Assembly (NCBI GenBank): GCA_029465975.1
Contig: CM055758.1
Location: 12,914,869 to 12,978,868, forward strand
DNA: 64,000 bases
Direction: 5' to 3'
Origin: Dallia pectoralis
Taxonomy: Eukaryota > Chordata > Actinopteri > Esociformes > Umbridae
Below the pieces are notes generated by a model. That model made no database searches. It had not been told where the DNA came from and saw only the letters and a program-made list of their open reading frames with translations. The translations under genes were made by a program, and so were the position numbers. This document shows positions 1 through 12,960 of the stretch, in pieces (positions within the stretch are counted from its first letter, which is position 1; every line of letters begins with the position of its first letter).

Positions 1-3000
1 CTGGGACTCTGCAAGAGGCAGCTTCCCTGCAGACAAGACTGCCGCTAAGATCAGACGCATGTGATCCATGACACTGGTCTGCTCATGGTCACTGTGCTTC
101 CCATTATCCATCTGGTGACACAATACAAGCAGATTAGCACCCTATGTTAACTAGCCTGTTACTGTATACTGAAGTTAGTTGCAGTGACACAATACAAGCA
201 GATTAGCACCCTATGTTAACTAGCCTGTTACTGTATACTGAAGTTAGTTGCAGTGACACAGTACAAGCAGATTAGCACCCTATGTTAACTAGCCTGTTAC
301 TGTATACTGAAGTTAGTTGCAGTGACACAATACAAGCAGATTAGCACCCTATGTTAACTAGCCTGTTACTGTATACTGAAGTTAGTTGCAGTGACACAGT
401 ACAAGCAGATTAGCACCCTATGTTAACTAGCCTGTTACTGTATACTGAAGTTAGTTGCAGTGACACAATACAAGCAGATTAGCACCCCATGTTAACTAGC
501 CTGTTACTGTATATTGAAGTTAGTTGCAGTGACACAACACAAGCAGATTCGCACCCTATGTTAACTAGCCTGTTACTGTATAATGAAGTTAGTTTTGACA
601 AAGAGGACTAGAGACTTGTTAGTGGACACTAATGGAACAGAGATAATAATTTGCTGCTTACTCTACAACCTCAAGTGGCCACGTACGAGTGTCAAATTTG
701 TATTAACTACCTTTTTTTCTATTGCATGGAGTCAGAACAGAATATTTTATTTTATTTATAAAAGTTGCTGAAAGATTATAATTTTTTTAAGTCCCAAGTC
801 ACTGCTGCAAAGGATCAGGTTTTGCAAAACAGCTCGATGTCAATTACAAATGCCCTTCAACAGTCAGATAGAAGCTGGAATTACATTGGGGGTGCAAAAC
901 TGTGCAAAACAGCATTTACTCTTTACTAACACTAGATGTCATGTTTGAGACTTGTCTCTTAAGGGCTGTCAATAACAAAACATTTTTTTAAAATAGTAAC
1001 CCTTAATCTTTCATCTACAGCAAATTAAAGTGTTGATGTTCATTTTGATATAAATTCATTCCAAATTTTGGCACTGAAAAACTTTGTCAGGGGTAATAGT
1101 TTTTCTGTACAATGAGGCTCCATCCAATGATTTTGGAAGCACTTAATTGGCAACAACATGTTTTTGTACATTCCAGAAAAAAAAATTTGGTTATTGATGT
1201 CAACAGTACAAATGACACCAGAGTGACAGGTCCTGGTGCCGTCATCCAGAACTTAGAGAAAACACTAAAATAAGGATTTGGTTACTAATGTAGGTACATA
1301 ATTTGACTGCCAAATGAGGTCAGTAAATCCTTAGTCAAACAAACCTTTGTTCCCTCCCCCAAAAAGGAACTTGGCCAGGACATTATGATTATTGCAGTGC
1401 AGTTGTGTAATCTCTAAGTAGGGCACTGTAGTATAGATAAAACCTTGTTGATTATATTATATATACCCACCACAGCCTTGCAGCCAACCTCACTGAATGG
1501 ACATGCAGTCTTAGAGTTAGCACACGATCTACTGTGATCTAGGAACTGAAAGAGATAAGAGGATAGCAGGGTAGATAAACTTGGGGTTAATTCCACCATC
1601 ATCGCAAAAGTGAAAGTTGATGACAATCACGTCTCTATAACCACTTCCATTCAAACTCAAACGGAAAGTACAACTACCTTTAAATGTCATGAACACGTAA
1701 TGGAAAGACCAGTACTACTACAGGCTGACACATTTAAATAGGCACCAGTCTATTTCAGTTCAAACATTTCAGCAACAATGCTGATAAAAGAAAATGAAGT
1801 GACCTAGAAATCAAGCCAAATAAAGACTTTTTAAAGACACTGTAGAGACACAGACCTTTTCCCTGGGTATCTTCTTTTTTCCGCAGTCCTTGCACTGCAT
1901 GGGAAACTTCTGGCAGATTTCATCATGAGCCTGTAACACAGAAGGACTTGGACTTCAGTATGGAGAAACCCCAGAAATTCAAAAAGCATCATCATGTGAC
2001 TATTACACTCTGTATTACATATGCATATTTGTTGACCGTAAGTGTTTAATGGTTAGGCTTCTTCACCTTGATTTCCTTACAGTTGAAGGAGCCTTTGCAG
2101 TACTTGCAGTTCAATGTCCTTGCTTCACATTCTTTCTCGTTATGCCTCTCCTTCTCACTGTTTAGGATGAGAACCCGGCAGGCTTCACACGGTACCCGCT
2201 CATGCTCACACTTTCCTTCATGTTGTGCCTAGCAACAAAATCAAAGTGACTCCACTGACCATTTGTAGATAATACAGCACATCACTACCTGGCACATTGT
2301 GATCTAGAGTGGCTCAGTAGTCTAAGGTGCTGCCTCCTGCGCACATATACTACTTCAGAGTGGCTTGAAAACCAACACAATATTCCTCCAGCTTCCCATT
2401 ATATAAAGTATACAAATCCCCTAAATAATACAGGAGGCACTATAGTCTGTAAATATGAATTGTGCTCTGCCCAATAATCAGAGTGATTGCCCAAATGCAG
2501 AAATTACATTATGTAATCAAAGACCCCCCCGAAAAATAGAAGGGCATTCTGCAACTGACCTTCAAAGTAACCCAGCTAAATTTGATCAAAGAGGCCCTTG
2601 AATAGATAATGCTTTTGATTACTGGCAAAAGGTTGGGATCCACACCATGGGGGATGTACACCTGAAGGGACTTATGCCCTAAATGTACATGTGTGAATCA
2701 ATCATCTCCCAAGTAAGAAGCAGTGTGACATTTTCAGAGTAGAGAAACATCCCACTTTTGAAATGCCAGACCGTCAAAATGTGCCCAACATCAAGCAATC
2801 TTATGCCCTGTCAATAGGAATAATTTCCATCAGTCCACCATGCCTCTACCCAGTTTTATGAAGCAAAATGTTAGTGACTGGGCTAGAAAATACTATTAAT
2901 TAATTGGATTTGTTTATTTATAGTATTATGTTGCGATGATGAGTTGTAGTAATAGTAAAATGGAATGTAATGCCATTGCCCTAAGCCATTCTTATTTCTG

Positions 3001-3002
3001 TC

Positions 3003-3041
<39 letters not shown>

Positions 3042-6000
3042 CTATATTTCACTATTATATTTTTGTCAAAAAGGTTTAAAAATAAAAAGGTACAATTATC
3101 ATAATATTGATTGATGCCACAAACATTTCACACAATTGACTACTATTGAGTTACCTTGAGATAACCTCCTGTCTTAGAATAAAACGACCAGATGACATTT
3201 CAGAGTTTATGAAAAATCATCCACAGACAAGAACACTAAAAGGTCACCAAACCCCATAAAGCAGTTTTGCAATAACAAAAAGTACACAAAGCTAAAGCTC
3301 ATATACACACCTATTTGGCAAACCTTCCACAAACAGTGTAACTTCACACACATAATCTACATGAAGCATACTCAATCCATGCTACCACTAAGTACCGTGT
3401 ACTCTCCTTGTGCTTTTGGCAATAGGCCAAGGTTTAGTTTCTCAAGAAACTAAGTTTCATTTTCTTATTCCCAGCAATGTAAAAAATAACCTTTGCAGTG
3501 AAAATCACACTAATGAGGAGGTGGAACCTATAATTCAAAATAAAGCACCAGTTTCATCTGTGTAAGCCTGAAATACTTAGGTGCTTTCCGCAGCCCGCTT
3601 AACATTTCAGAAACATCATCTGGGACTTTCCAAACCAGTGACAAAGGCAGATCCTATTTCATGCAACTTGTTGCTGAGCACAATTCGTTCTCAACATGAC
3701 ATGTGACAGGAAGGACAGCCTATCAGGCACTCCCAATTTAAAACATGCCCATGAATAGTAGTTTAAGACATGCAATGAGAACCCAGTAATTTGATGTACA
3801 CGTGTCAAATGCATATTTCAAATAAAAAAAAACTAATGGTATGCATTTTACCATTTACCTCATATTCTTTGACACAACCAGTCCATGAACATCCTTCATT
3901 AACACACTTTGCAGGAAGGCTGGCAATTTCCCTACCAGCTGCATTGTCTGGAAAAGCCTGAAGGGGACAAGAACAAATTGTACAGGGATGACATGTCTCT
4001 GGTGTTGACTGATGACTGTTAGTCATTAATGAACTATAAAAAGGTCACTTCTGTCCTAAGTTGAATTTTTTCAGAAGCCTCTGAATGGCACTATTGTCTA
4101 GGTCTCTGCTGCCTGGTGTTATACCCCTGTTTACAGCATAACAATGCTAACTGGGGGGCCACAAGAGGGCAGTAGAAGGGCCTCCAGTATTGGTTTGGAA
4201 AATCTGGTGAATGAAAACTGTCTTCATTCATCAGCCATGTTCTTAACAGTAAAATAAATGTCCCAGAAGCTTACCTCACTGCTGTTAAGCAGAGACTGCG
4301 GCTCCTCATATATCTCCTCCTGTCGACAGGCTTCACAGGGCTTGGGGCCAGAGCTGATGGAGGAGACATTGTATGACATCACTGGATTACAGACATTTCT
4401 GTGGCCGGCTGAATGGCTGTTAATGCATTAGCCTCACCTGGTCTACAACCAGTAGGCTATAGAAATATGAGTCATCCTGGAACTATGTAAACAGCATAAA
4501 CCATGTAGCACTAAACAGTACACAAATATGTAGTGTATAAAACACAAGATCCACAGCAAGACACTAACAATAGGCATCAAAAGAACTAAAATATGGACGC
4601 ATCGGCATACACAGGGACAGAAACGTAAATAAGCAGAGAAACACAAATTAAAAAGATGTTGAAATCCACTAATTGGATGAGTGAATTCCAACAGACATAA
4701 GGAAGAGTGAGACCAGACAGAACAAGGCCCTACATGGAGATAAATGACATGCCAAATAGTTTCCAGGGCAGAGCTTCCTGCGAGTGGTGAGTAGGTTCAT
4801 GACTCAGTATAATCCTACTTGCTTTCTTCATGTACACATTCCACAAAATAACCAACCCTATGTTTTCCTGCCACCCTCCTACCTTTGCCATCTGACCACT
4901 ACAGGAGGGAAGCCTCTGCACAATCACCCAAAGAATTTAGCATTATCCAATGTAGATGCAACTTCACATCTCTGATAATAAAGTCTTTACATCTCACAAG
5001 TCAAAAATGCATTAGTGGTCATGAAGATACCTTGATCTCACTTATCAAGTGATGAATAAATGAAAAATCAAGAAAGAGCATTAAACTGAACTCATTAAAA
5101 TAGCTGTTAGAGCAGGTTCTTCCTGTTAACAAGCTTAAAGGTGTGGTACGTGGTGTTAACTTCCTGGAAAATTCCATCGCAAATCGCATCGTTCTAAAAC
5201 CGGTAGAACCTACAGGAGTGGAAACAATAATGGAAATACGTATGAATATATTCATATCAAGGAATAGGACCAACTTTTGCCTTCAGAAAAGCTCCAATCC
5301 TTATTGGAATCCAGTCATGCAGGTGTTGAACTGTGTTAATATATTGATATTAATATATTGTTAAAGTATGTTCACTGAGGGATAGAGAACTTGGAACTAC
5401 ACTTTGCACTCTGCGCTCCAAGACATCCCATTCCATAACTGATACTCAAAATCTTTAACAGCAGAAGACATTGGCAGCAGACATACTGGGCTGAAGGCTG
5501 TAGGGTGATGGAGGACTTATCAGACCATTTAACACATTTTCGTATTGCTCAGGACTTTTTGTACTCCATACCAGCAGTTATGAGTCTTTGTACGTTGGCC
5601 CTTGATAAAGGCAGTTTATGAATAGGCTTACCATAAGTTCCAGCGTTAAATTCACAACTGCGTTTTTGTGGCGGCTGAGAGATGCTGAGAAATCAAGCAG
5701 TGCTTTTGGGACATTGAGCAACAGTTGTGTTGAGTATCCGGGTATTCCTGTCGGTCAGCTTCGGCTTGTGACCACTGTTCCTCTTTGACAATGCAATTTA
5801 TCCTTGTCCTGATTTTTGAGACAGCGATTAAAGATGCTTCATTATCTTGGCACCAACCATTCGGCCTCTCGACATTGTCACATGTTTTTCCAGCATATCA
5901 TCCAGAGTCAGAAAATGTTAAAATCCCTGTGGTGAGTACATTGTACTAAACTGGTTATAAACTAAGAAACTTGACATAACCTCTTCAGAATCTGCTAACA

Positions 6001-7109
6001 AATGTAAATGGTTTTAGATAACTCTCCAGCCACATAGAGCAGAGAAGTGAGTTGGTATAGGAATCTGACATCCTCTGAGGCCATAATAAAACCACTATAG
6101 TAGCCTATAGTAGTAGGGCTCTTTTCTTTTACAGTGTTTGGCTGGGCGGACCATCAGCAGGGTGGAGCTAGGAGGACCATCAGCAGGGTGGAGCTAAAAG
6201 GGCCATCAGCAGGGTGGAGCTAAAAGGGCCATCAGCAGGGTGGAGCTAGGAGGGCCATCAGCAGGGTGGAGCTAGGAGGGCCATCAGCAGGGTGGAGCTA
6301 GGAGGGCCATCAGCAGGGTGGAGCTAGGAGGGCCATCAGCAGGGTGGAGCTAGGAGGGCCATCAGCAGGGTGGAGCTAGGAGGGCCATCTGCAGGGTGGA
6401 GCTAGGAGGGCCATCTGCAGGGTGGAGCTAGGAGGGCCATCTGCAGGGTGGAGCTAGGAGGGCCATCCGCAGGGTGGAGCTAGGAGGACCATCCGCAGGG
6501 TGGAGCTAGGAGGACCATCAGCAGGGTGGAGCTAGGAGGACCATCAGCAGGGTGGAGCTAGGAGGACCATCCGCAGGGTGGAGCTAGGAGGACCATCCGC
6601 AGGGTGGAGCTAGGAGGGCCATCTGCAGGGTGGAGCTCACCTGTCATCAAGTTCCTGCTGTTGTGGTTGTCATGTATTGTCACCGCTTAAGACCCAGGCT
6701 GTAACAGCCAATGCGTACCGCAGACATGACATGTGGCCTCAGTGATGACTCAAGTGGAAAGGCGAGGCTGAGAGACACAGCAGTGCCACAACTACATGAC
6801 AACTAGGTGGGGAGAAGCAGCATGCCCAGTGAGAAAGGGTTAATTCAGGAGGGTAAAGGGCAGGATTTGCATAGCTGAGGTGCCACGGTCCAGTAGTCTA
6901 CCTGGTGAGCAGTTTGAAACAGTGGAAACAGAAGCGATGTCCACACTGAGCCTGGACCGGTTTCCTTAGGACCTGGTGACACTGCTGGCATTGGTACTTT
7001 GTTTCCATGGAAACAGCCAGAACACTCCGGGGTATCCCTGGAAGGGAGGAGTCCAAAGAAGGCAAAGAGATACGAGCCATGCTTCTCCATGAACTTTTGC
7101 AGCCACTTC
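1..7109 (-). CDS. traf2: TNF receptor-associated factor 2 (RING and TRAF zinc fingers; 3' part outside window)
   Basis: Cytoplasmic adaptor and RING-type protein that links TNF-receptor family members to NF-kB and JNK signalling. Seven exons can be joined with canonical splice sites and matching phases: 6902-7109 (ATG at 7078-7080), 4275-4353, 3859-3957, 2067-2228, 1856-1930, 1471-1545 and 1-111, which continues past the window edge. The first coding exon has the RING half with C31, C34, C46, H48, C51 and C54; the next supplies the last pair (CEAC). The following exons encode TRAF zinc fingers (CGKKKIPREK, CPFSEVGC). The conserved order SSG..CEAC..AFPDNAA..LPAKC..KEYE matches TRAF2 rather than TRAF3, 5 or 6. 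The coiled coil and MATH domain must lie left of the window. The ATG chosen aligns with the family N-terminus; an out-of-frame ATG lies 10 nt upstream. No stop or frameshift is seen. Confidence 0.93.
117..595. repeat. 69-bp minisatellite abutting a traf2 3' splice site
   Basis: About seven near-identical 69-bp units start at 117, 186, 255, 324, 393, 462 and 531. Read on the minus (gene) strand, the array ends 3 nt before the AG acceptor of the traf2 exon at 1-111. Each unit contains a branch-point-like CTAAT followed by a pyrimidine-rich stretch, that is, the region normally just upstream of a 3' splice site. Confidence 0.95.
596..1470. other. traf2 intron, no gene seen
   Basis: AT-rich intronic sequence between the 69-bp array and the exon at 1471-1545. 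I see no open coding pattern or recognisable element. Confidence 0.6.
2229..3858. other. traf2 intron with SINE-like scrap
   Basis: Intron of about 1.6 kb. Near 2311-2340 a tRNA A-box-like stretch (GGCTCAGTAGTCTAAGG) suggests a small tRNA-derived SINE fragment. The rest is AT-rich, with a TA microsatellite at 3007-3040; no gene is seen. Confidence 0.4.
3007..3040. repeat. (TA)n microsatellite
   Basis: About 15 uninterrupted TA dinucleotides in a traf2 intron. Confidence 0.95.
4354..6148. other. traf2 intron 1 (3' portion), no gene seen
   Basis: Intronic sequence between the RING exon and exon 2 on the minus strand. No coding exon with matching phase was found. A short palindromic AT stretch (TTAATATATTGATATTAATA) lies near 5337. 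Confidence 0.5.
6149..6645. repeat. 26-bp minisatellite in traf2 intron 1
   Basis: About 19 copies of a 26-bp, GC-rich unit (GGTGGAGCTAGGAGGGCCAT plus CAGCAG). Variants GGACC/GGGCC and CAGC/CTGC/CCGC are shared by neighbouring units, indicating spread of mutations along the array. Unlike the other arrays here it is about 260 bp from the nearest exon. Confidence 0.97.
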
Positions 7110-7938
7110 CTGTGTAAAAAAAGATAAACGATACTGAACAGAAGGTCAAGGTTTAAAGATGTAACTGTATTCTAGATCATATAAGGAAAGAAGATATTGA
7201 GACAATTTGAGACAAACACGTTTTTGTACATATGGAAAAGAACCAGGAAATCAAAAATAATTATGATCAGATGGAAGGAATGCTCACTATATCCATGACC
7301 ATACCAATATGGTCCAAAATCCGTATAATAATTTAACATTGGCATCAATCTGATGTATAGGGTCGATATGTATCGTGACATCTAGTCACGTGGGTTTGTT
7401 TAAAAGCGCTGAAACAGCCTGCTCCATATTCATGGAGCTACATTTGCAGAACAGAAAATTGATGCCTACGATCAAAATGGCACATGTATAGAAAGGAAAT
7501 GTCTGCAATGTGGAAATGTCAGTGCAACGACTGTGAGGCAGCAGTAATGCAAGGCGGGGGACAATTATGAAACCACCCACTTGATCACTCATGAAGACGC
7601 ATCACCCAGAGACATACAAAGCCTACACAAATAAAAAGATATAACAAAAGCAAATGTATAACAAAAGCAAATGTCCACCAACTGCAGCTGTACATGTAGC
7701 AGGAAGAGGTAGTTCACCAAAAAGTATTGGGAATGCCCAGCAGTACTGGGCATTGAATAGGTACTACAATATTTTTGCCGCACAATGTACCTCGAAATTG
7801 CTAATACAAATTGCTACATGTTTCTGAAGCATTTTTAACAATCCTATTTTTTATTAGTATTAACTAATCTAAAAGAAGTTCTCCCCAATTAAAACCAATG
7901 TGTTTTGAAAAAGATTTCAATACTTCTATTACATAATT

Positions 7939-8180
7939 GGATAATAGACTGAAAGGTATACTGCATACCCCATAGTCCCTGTAGTATTTCTAGATAATAG
8001 ACTGAAAGGTATACTGCATACCCCATAGTCCCTGTAGTATTTCTAGATAATAGACTGAATGGTATAGTGCATACTGTATACCCCATAGTCCCTGTAGTAT
8101 TTCTAGATAAGACTGAATGGTATACTGCATATCCCATAGTCCCTGTAGTATTTCTAGATAATAGACTGAATATAGTGCAT
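7939..8180. repeat. ~53-bp tandem repeat
   Basis: Four to five copies of a roughly 53-bp unit containing CATAGTCCCTGTAGTATTTC. Copies become shorter and more diverged to the right. It lies in the probable 5'UTR intron of traf2. The open frames through it are repeat by-products. Confidence 0.9.
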
Positions 8181-8718
8181 AGTCCGTGTACTATTTCATA
8201 TCCCTATTACGTAAACAATAGAAGAGGGGTTCATGATAAAAAAACTAAGAAATTAAGTGAAATTGTGAGAACTATGTTGTCTCTACAAAGTTGAGCATTT
8301 TCGAATATTATTACATTTTTTTCTTAAATACATATAACCTTACTTTCACAGACATCGAGACGCAGCCTAAATAACATATTACAGTCACGCTGTTTAGGCT
8401 AGTAAGTGTACTCAAGGTTACAAATCTAATCCAGCCAGCAGAAATGTGCGAGTTAATTGTAATCTCTGAACGTTAACCGTTTAATCTTGTAGTAACTTAT
8501 ATATTTTGAGAAACCCACCAGATCAGTACAAACAAGCAATAGAGAATACTTTCAAAGTGGAGTCCATTTCCTCATAGCCTGGAACAACAGTGGACATTTT
8601 CCTTTGCCCATGCACATATGTACCGACGGAATATTATGTAGTGAAGACTGTGTACCGAAGAAGTTGTCATGATATGCTAGCCCTGATAAATAAAACGGTA
8701 AAGTAATGTTGTACTCAC

Positions 8719-8880
8719 CCAATTTATGTTCTTATGTGCTCGGTTACGTGCATTGTACCAAAGAGAGATTTATAGTATTCCATTAATGGGCGTGGCTTGT
8801 AGTTATGGCGGACTAAACATTAGAAGCTCATGTCGAAACCAACAGTACTGAAGATTTAATCAAGAAAAGCTTACAAACTG
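8719..8880 (-). other. traf2: putative traf2 5'UTR exon and promoter
   Basis: The traf2 coding exon starts with a strong 3' splice site (pyrimidine tract then ACAG, exon from 7109), so an upstream non-coding exon must exist. On the minus strand a strong donor GG|GTGAGT at 8718-8717 is preceded by a more GC-rich stretch (8740-8880). The transcription start is not determined. Confidence 0.35.
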
Positions 8881-9079
8881 AAGGTAAATAAAACTAACTA
8901 TTTATACAGAATTAACTTTCTGAGCACCTTCTTCCGTGTAGGTTATTTTTTAGCGATGCTGGTCAAATGCAACCAAATTTTATGGTACATTACCGCCACC
9001 ATTAGACAAAAGTGTGAACCAACTTTGTCAAAAGACATAAATAAATAGTTAATATTTTGAGAATATACTCAATAATTTA

Positions 9080-9650
9080 AAAAAACGGAGTTTTTCTACA
9101 CCATACCTCTGGCAATGAAATATAGTGTTTTTTTTATTATATGTAACACCATTTTTTACACAATACAATTTACAAAATCTCTCGTTGGGAGACTCAAATG
9201 CAGAACATATTTGAGTATAACAAAGAAAAATAAAATAAATACAAATAATATAAATTAAGCAAAGGCATTACAGTCCATTTGACATGTCAAAGTTACACAT
9301 ACAAGATAAATGGTCACAGTCTTTAGATATTTTTAGAATAAAATTACATGGAAGCTTAACAAATTAAAATGACAAATAATTAGAGAATTCTTCACCTAAA
9401 GAGTAAATGTTATCACTGGAATCTTTCAGAAGTATCAAGAAGCAAAGTATTCTTTCAGTTCAATTTCAAACACCACTAGGGAAGGGTTTTTGTTCTGCCA
9501 TTTACATTTATGGATATGGTATTTACCCATAATAGTCACGATATTGTATATTCTAAAGAGTTCTTTCGGAAGATTTTCATTACCAAAAAGAATTTGCTCC
9601 AACTTTAATTGTGTGATTTTCTCCATTTTTGTTTACAATGAAATATAGTG
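9080..9650 (-). mobile_element. LINE-1-type retrotransposon 3' end (ORF2 C-terminus)
   Basis: An open stretch on the minus strand at 9435-9626 reads as the extreme C-terminus of an L1/Tx1-type reverse transcriptase protein. The motif IMGKYHIHKCKW followed by F.IELKEY is the conserved tail of fish L1 ORF2 proteins. The AT-rich region to about 9080 would be its 3'UTR. It is 5' truncated, as is usual for LINE copies. Confidence 0.7.
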
Positions 9651-10934
9651 TGTTCCAGTCTTATCTCTTACTGGCAGAAATTAAACCACCCACACAGATG
9701 ATTTCCTATAATTTCAAGGTGTTATTAAGCCTTGTTTGTATGAAAATGCAATCCCAAATATAATTTACATTTTCAAACAATACCTCGCTTTTTCGAGGAC
9801 TTAAAACAAATTTAAAAAAACTATTTCAAAATTGCACTTTCATGTTCAAGTGACCACACTCATTGAGGGACAGTATTCAAATGGAATGGAATCTGTCAGA
9901 CCTCTCATCAAGGCGGGTCTTCGGTTAGGACGTTACTTACTTTAAAATTTAAAAAGGAAATAAAATCCAGATTTTGAATCACAATTGTGGATTAGGCCAG
10001 GGACTTCATGGAGGTTGGTGCATTTGGCCTGCTCGGTTTGGAAAGTTAGAAGTCAAAATCAATTGCTTTGCCCCGTTGCTCTATAGCGAGTCCTTTTAAG
10101 GGCTTGGGTGCACGTGAGCTCAGTTTTAGTAGAAGAACGACAATTTGTAAGGATTTTTCAAATTTGTTTTTGTCCCTCAAACCTACTGATTCCACTTTAC
10201 TCCTTAAGACGTTTTGGCTTAGTGCTGTGGTCGACAGAACATTAAGATGGGACCATGACCTATCTCATGGAAGTTCAGCAATGGTCCTTTCAATGAGCTT
10301 GTCAAGCTGTATTCCAAGTGAAATATTGGAATTATTGTGCCACAGTTCGGACCAGATGGAATAGCCTTTGGTCCCTTGTCCATGGATGATCCTTGGGCAC
10401 CTAACACCCTGTCGACGGTAGGTACTCAACACTGCTGACCGGGAGCCCCCCACAAGCCTTTTTTACAGATGCTCTTACCTAGTTGTCTGGCCATAACAAT
10501 GTGTCCCTTGCAGTGATGGCCAGTGACGCAAAAAACTTGGGAGGATAAAATACCCACTGCGGTATTTTTTACTAGTTGGCTTCATCTTATGTTTAAAATA
10601 GGCTGCATTAGGTTCTTATGTTCAAATGTATCAATCATCAAACTAGCAACCTCATGCAAACCTACTATACGTTTTATTTGATCTTGTAAGTCTAGCATTA
10701 ACTTTGTTCACCTGCCATGTAGGGGTAGTAGTAGCACTTTCCTACCCTGAAGGATTGGGTTAGTGAAAGGATTTTGGTCCCCACTTCCAATACAATTAGT
10801 TTCAGTACTTACGTGTGTAAGTATGTGTATGCCAGTCCTGCTTAAGAGTGATTAGTGCAAAACGCCATATTCATGTTTTGGTCGGGCTTCAGGTAATGCA
10901 TTCGCTTTAGCAATCCGAAGTGTACACACCCCCA
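9651..10934. other. intergenic, no gene recognised
   Basis: Between the LINE scrap and a Tc1 fragment. Short open frames near 10068-10453 occur on both strands, but no recognisable domain, splice pattern or conserved motif supports a gene. Confidence 0.5.
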
Positions 10935-11100
10935 ACGTGAATAGGGCGTATTTATTTTCACCCCCAAAATATTTCAGTTTGTTTTTCAATTGAATTGTTC
11001 ACGTTAAAGGTGGAAAAGTTCTGACATGATAAATCTTTCTCTAATCACATAACAAAAATCTGGCATTTTAAGGGGTGTATAGACTTTTTTGCTATATGCC
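10935..11100. mobile_element. Tc1-family terminal fragment
   Basis: Contains the terminal signature of a common fish Tc1 family (AAAGGTGGAAAAGTTCTGAC, then GGGGTGTATAGACTTTTTT). The same terminal sequence occurs near 36409-36508. No transposase coding remains. Confidence 0.6.
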
Positions 11101-12960
11101 AAATAAACTAGTGATGGCCAAACTCAGCATTATCTCTCCCTCACCAGAACAGGATAGTTGAACCCCCCCTACTTCAAGGATGGTATAATAATAACCATTA
11201 GACTTCAAAGGTAAGCTGGTAAGGTAGCTCAGGCAGGTCTTAATGTGCTTTACCCTTTTTAATAATAAATTGCAATAGGAAACAACAGTAAGAATAGTAT
11301 AACCTGAACATTATATCAAGTCAATAACACTTCGGAACCATGCAAAATACCATAAAAGGTATCACAAAAAACATACAACTCAGAAGAAGATTTTCCCAAA
11401 TAATTTTCGGGCTAGGTACTATTGACGGAGAATTAGTTATATTCTTTAACTGCGATTTCGGGGGAGTAAAAATCCCAGATTTTCTCTTAAATATTAAACA
11501 CAAATAGTTCCATAAAGACATATTCAAATTTGTTTGCTAAATCTTTCCAAATGATTGTCCATTTTAATAGGATTCTAATTTAATTTATCTTTTCTAAAAT
11601 GTTACTGTATCTATTCGTATCTCTATGACTTTACCAACAGTATGTCACACTCACAGTACAATACACAATATACACAATAACAGATTATCATGAAAAAAGT
11701 ACATTGAATTCATGTAAGCGATTCCGCTCTGAGGAAGACAGCTGCAGCCTGTCCTCCTCTGCCCCCCACCACCACTTCACACAGCCCTTACCTCCTTGAT
11801 GCAGGTGTCGCTGTTCAGAATTTTTGTAGAAATGTGAAATTTCGATAATGATTTTTTCCAAATAAATTATTTGGTAAATTATGCTAAGATTTGTTAATGG
11901 TTTATCTCAACCAAGAACATTTTTTTTATATTTTGATTTCCCTCTTGCCTTTAGATTTAAAACAAACAACGATTTAACCTTCATTTAACCCTGTAGGCCG
12001 ATTGAGAACAAATTCTCATTTGTAACTGCGACCTGGCCAAGATATGGTGAAAAAAATTAGGAGGACAACATACAAAATAAATACACAGAATACAAGAGTG
12101 CAAATAGCATTGGGACATAACAAGGCAATAAAGGAAACAAAACAAATACTATTTACACAGGACAAAGACAAAAACGTCTGCACGGATACACCATTTGGGT
12201 TTGAATGAAAACCTCCACGGACCAGTCCCAACTGCCATGATAAGGTCGCCCAGGTCTTTACTCCTGTCCATTCCTCTTGCATCCAACATTTGACTATGTG
12301 AATGATTAATTGCTTATCATAAAATCTACCCAGACGTTTATATGTGCTGTTGTTAGAAGAGCAACATTATTCGATTTACTGGTCATAATGATTTGGCTCA
12401 TTGTTGTATATTCCATAAGCAGTGACATGCATTGGCTGAATTTATTTGACCTTGGAACACCTTTATAAACTCAAATGTTCTATAAATGTTGCTTAAATAT
12501 GAACAAATATTAATCGTTGTCAATGTTAAGATAGTATTAGTACAGTCTTACTACAATCACGTAAAAATATATATTTTGTTACGTTCCCAAATTCAGTGAC
12601 CCGGAACTACTTTTTTAATGTCGCTCGGAGGAAGTTTCTATCATAACCAGACTTGTTTTACTAACCAGCTCTATCGTGAATTCAACTGTATGCATGCATC
12701 TCCTGGGCATATGTGCAACAGAAATTCAAATATTAAATGTTGCTACCACTACGCCCACGTTGGTTTCGTTAACAAGTTGTCGAATATGTTCTATTAATAC
12801 AAGGCAAACACCACACAGTACCATGGATGTATTAAGAGAACAGAAATCACTACAACTGCCTCAGTGAAGCTGCTGCAAAACAAGCGCAGCCTTCCAAAAA
12901 ACATTACAGCACTTCCGGTGTAGAGCGCACTGACGTTGTACGTGTGATCGTAACGACATC
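11101..12960. other. coq4 upstream region with interspersed repeat
   Basis: AT-rich flank of coq4. Around 11973-12060 is a fish interspersed repeat (TTAACCCTGTAGGCCGATTG, GCGACCTGGCCAAGATAT). At 11715-11830 a short GC-rich island resembles an exon scrap, but it cannot be joined to any gene here. No defined promoter element is recognised, although GC content rises just before the coq4 ATG. Confidence 0.4.

Noticed and set aside
10068..10453. Overlapping 60-100 codon frames on both strands
   Set aside because: No recognisable domain, no splice context and no codon pattern; left as unassigned.
11715..11830. Possible host exon (RFRSEEDSCSLSSS on plus, or NSDTCIKE with GTAAGG donor on minus)
   Set aside because: Cannot be joined in phase to coq4 or traf2, and neither reading is a family I recognise.
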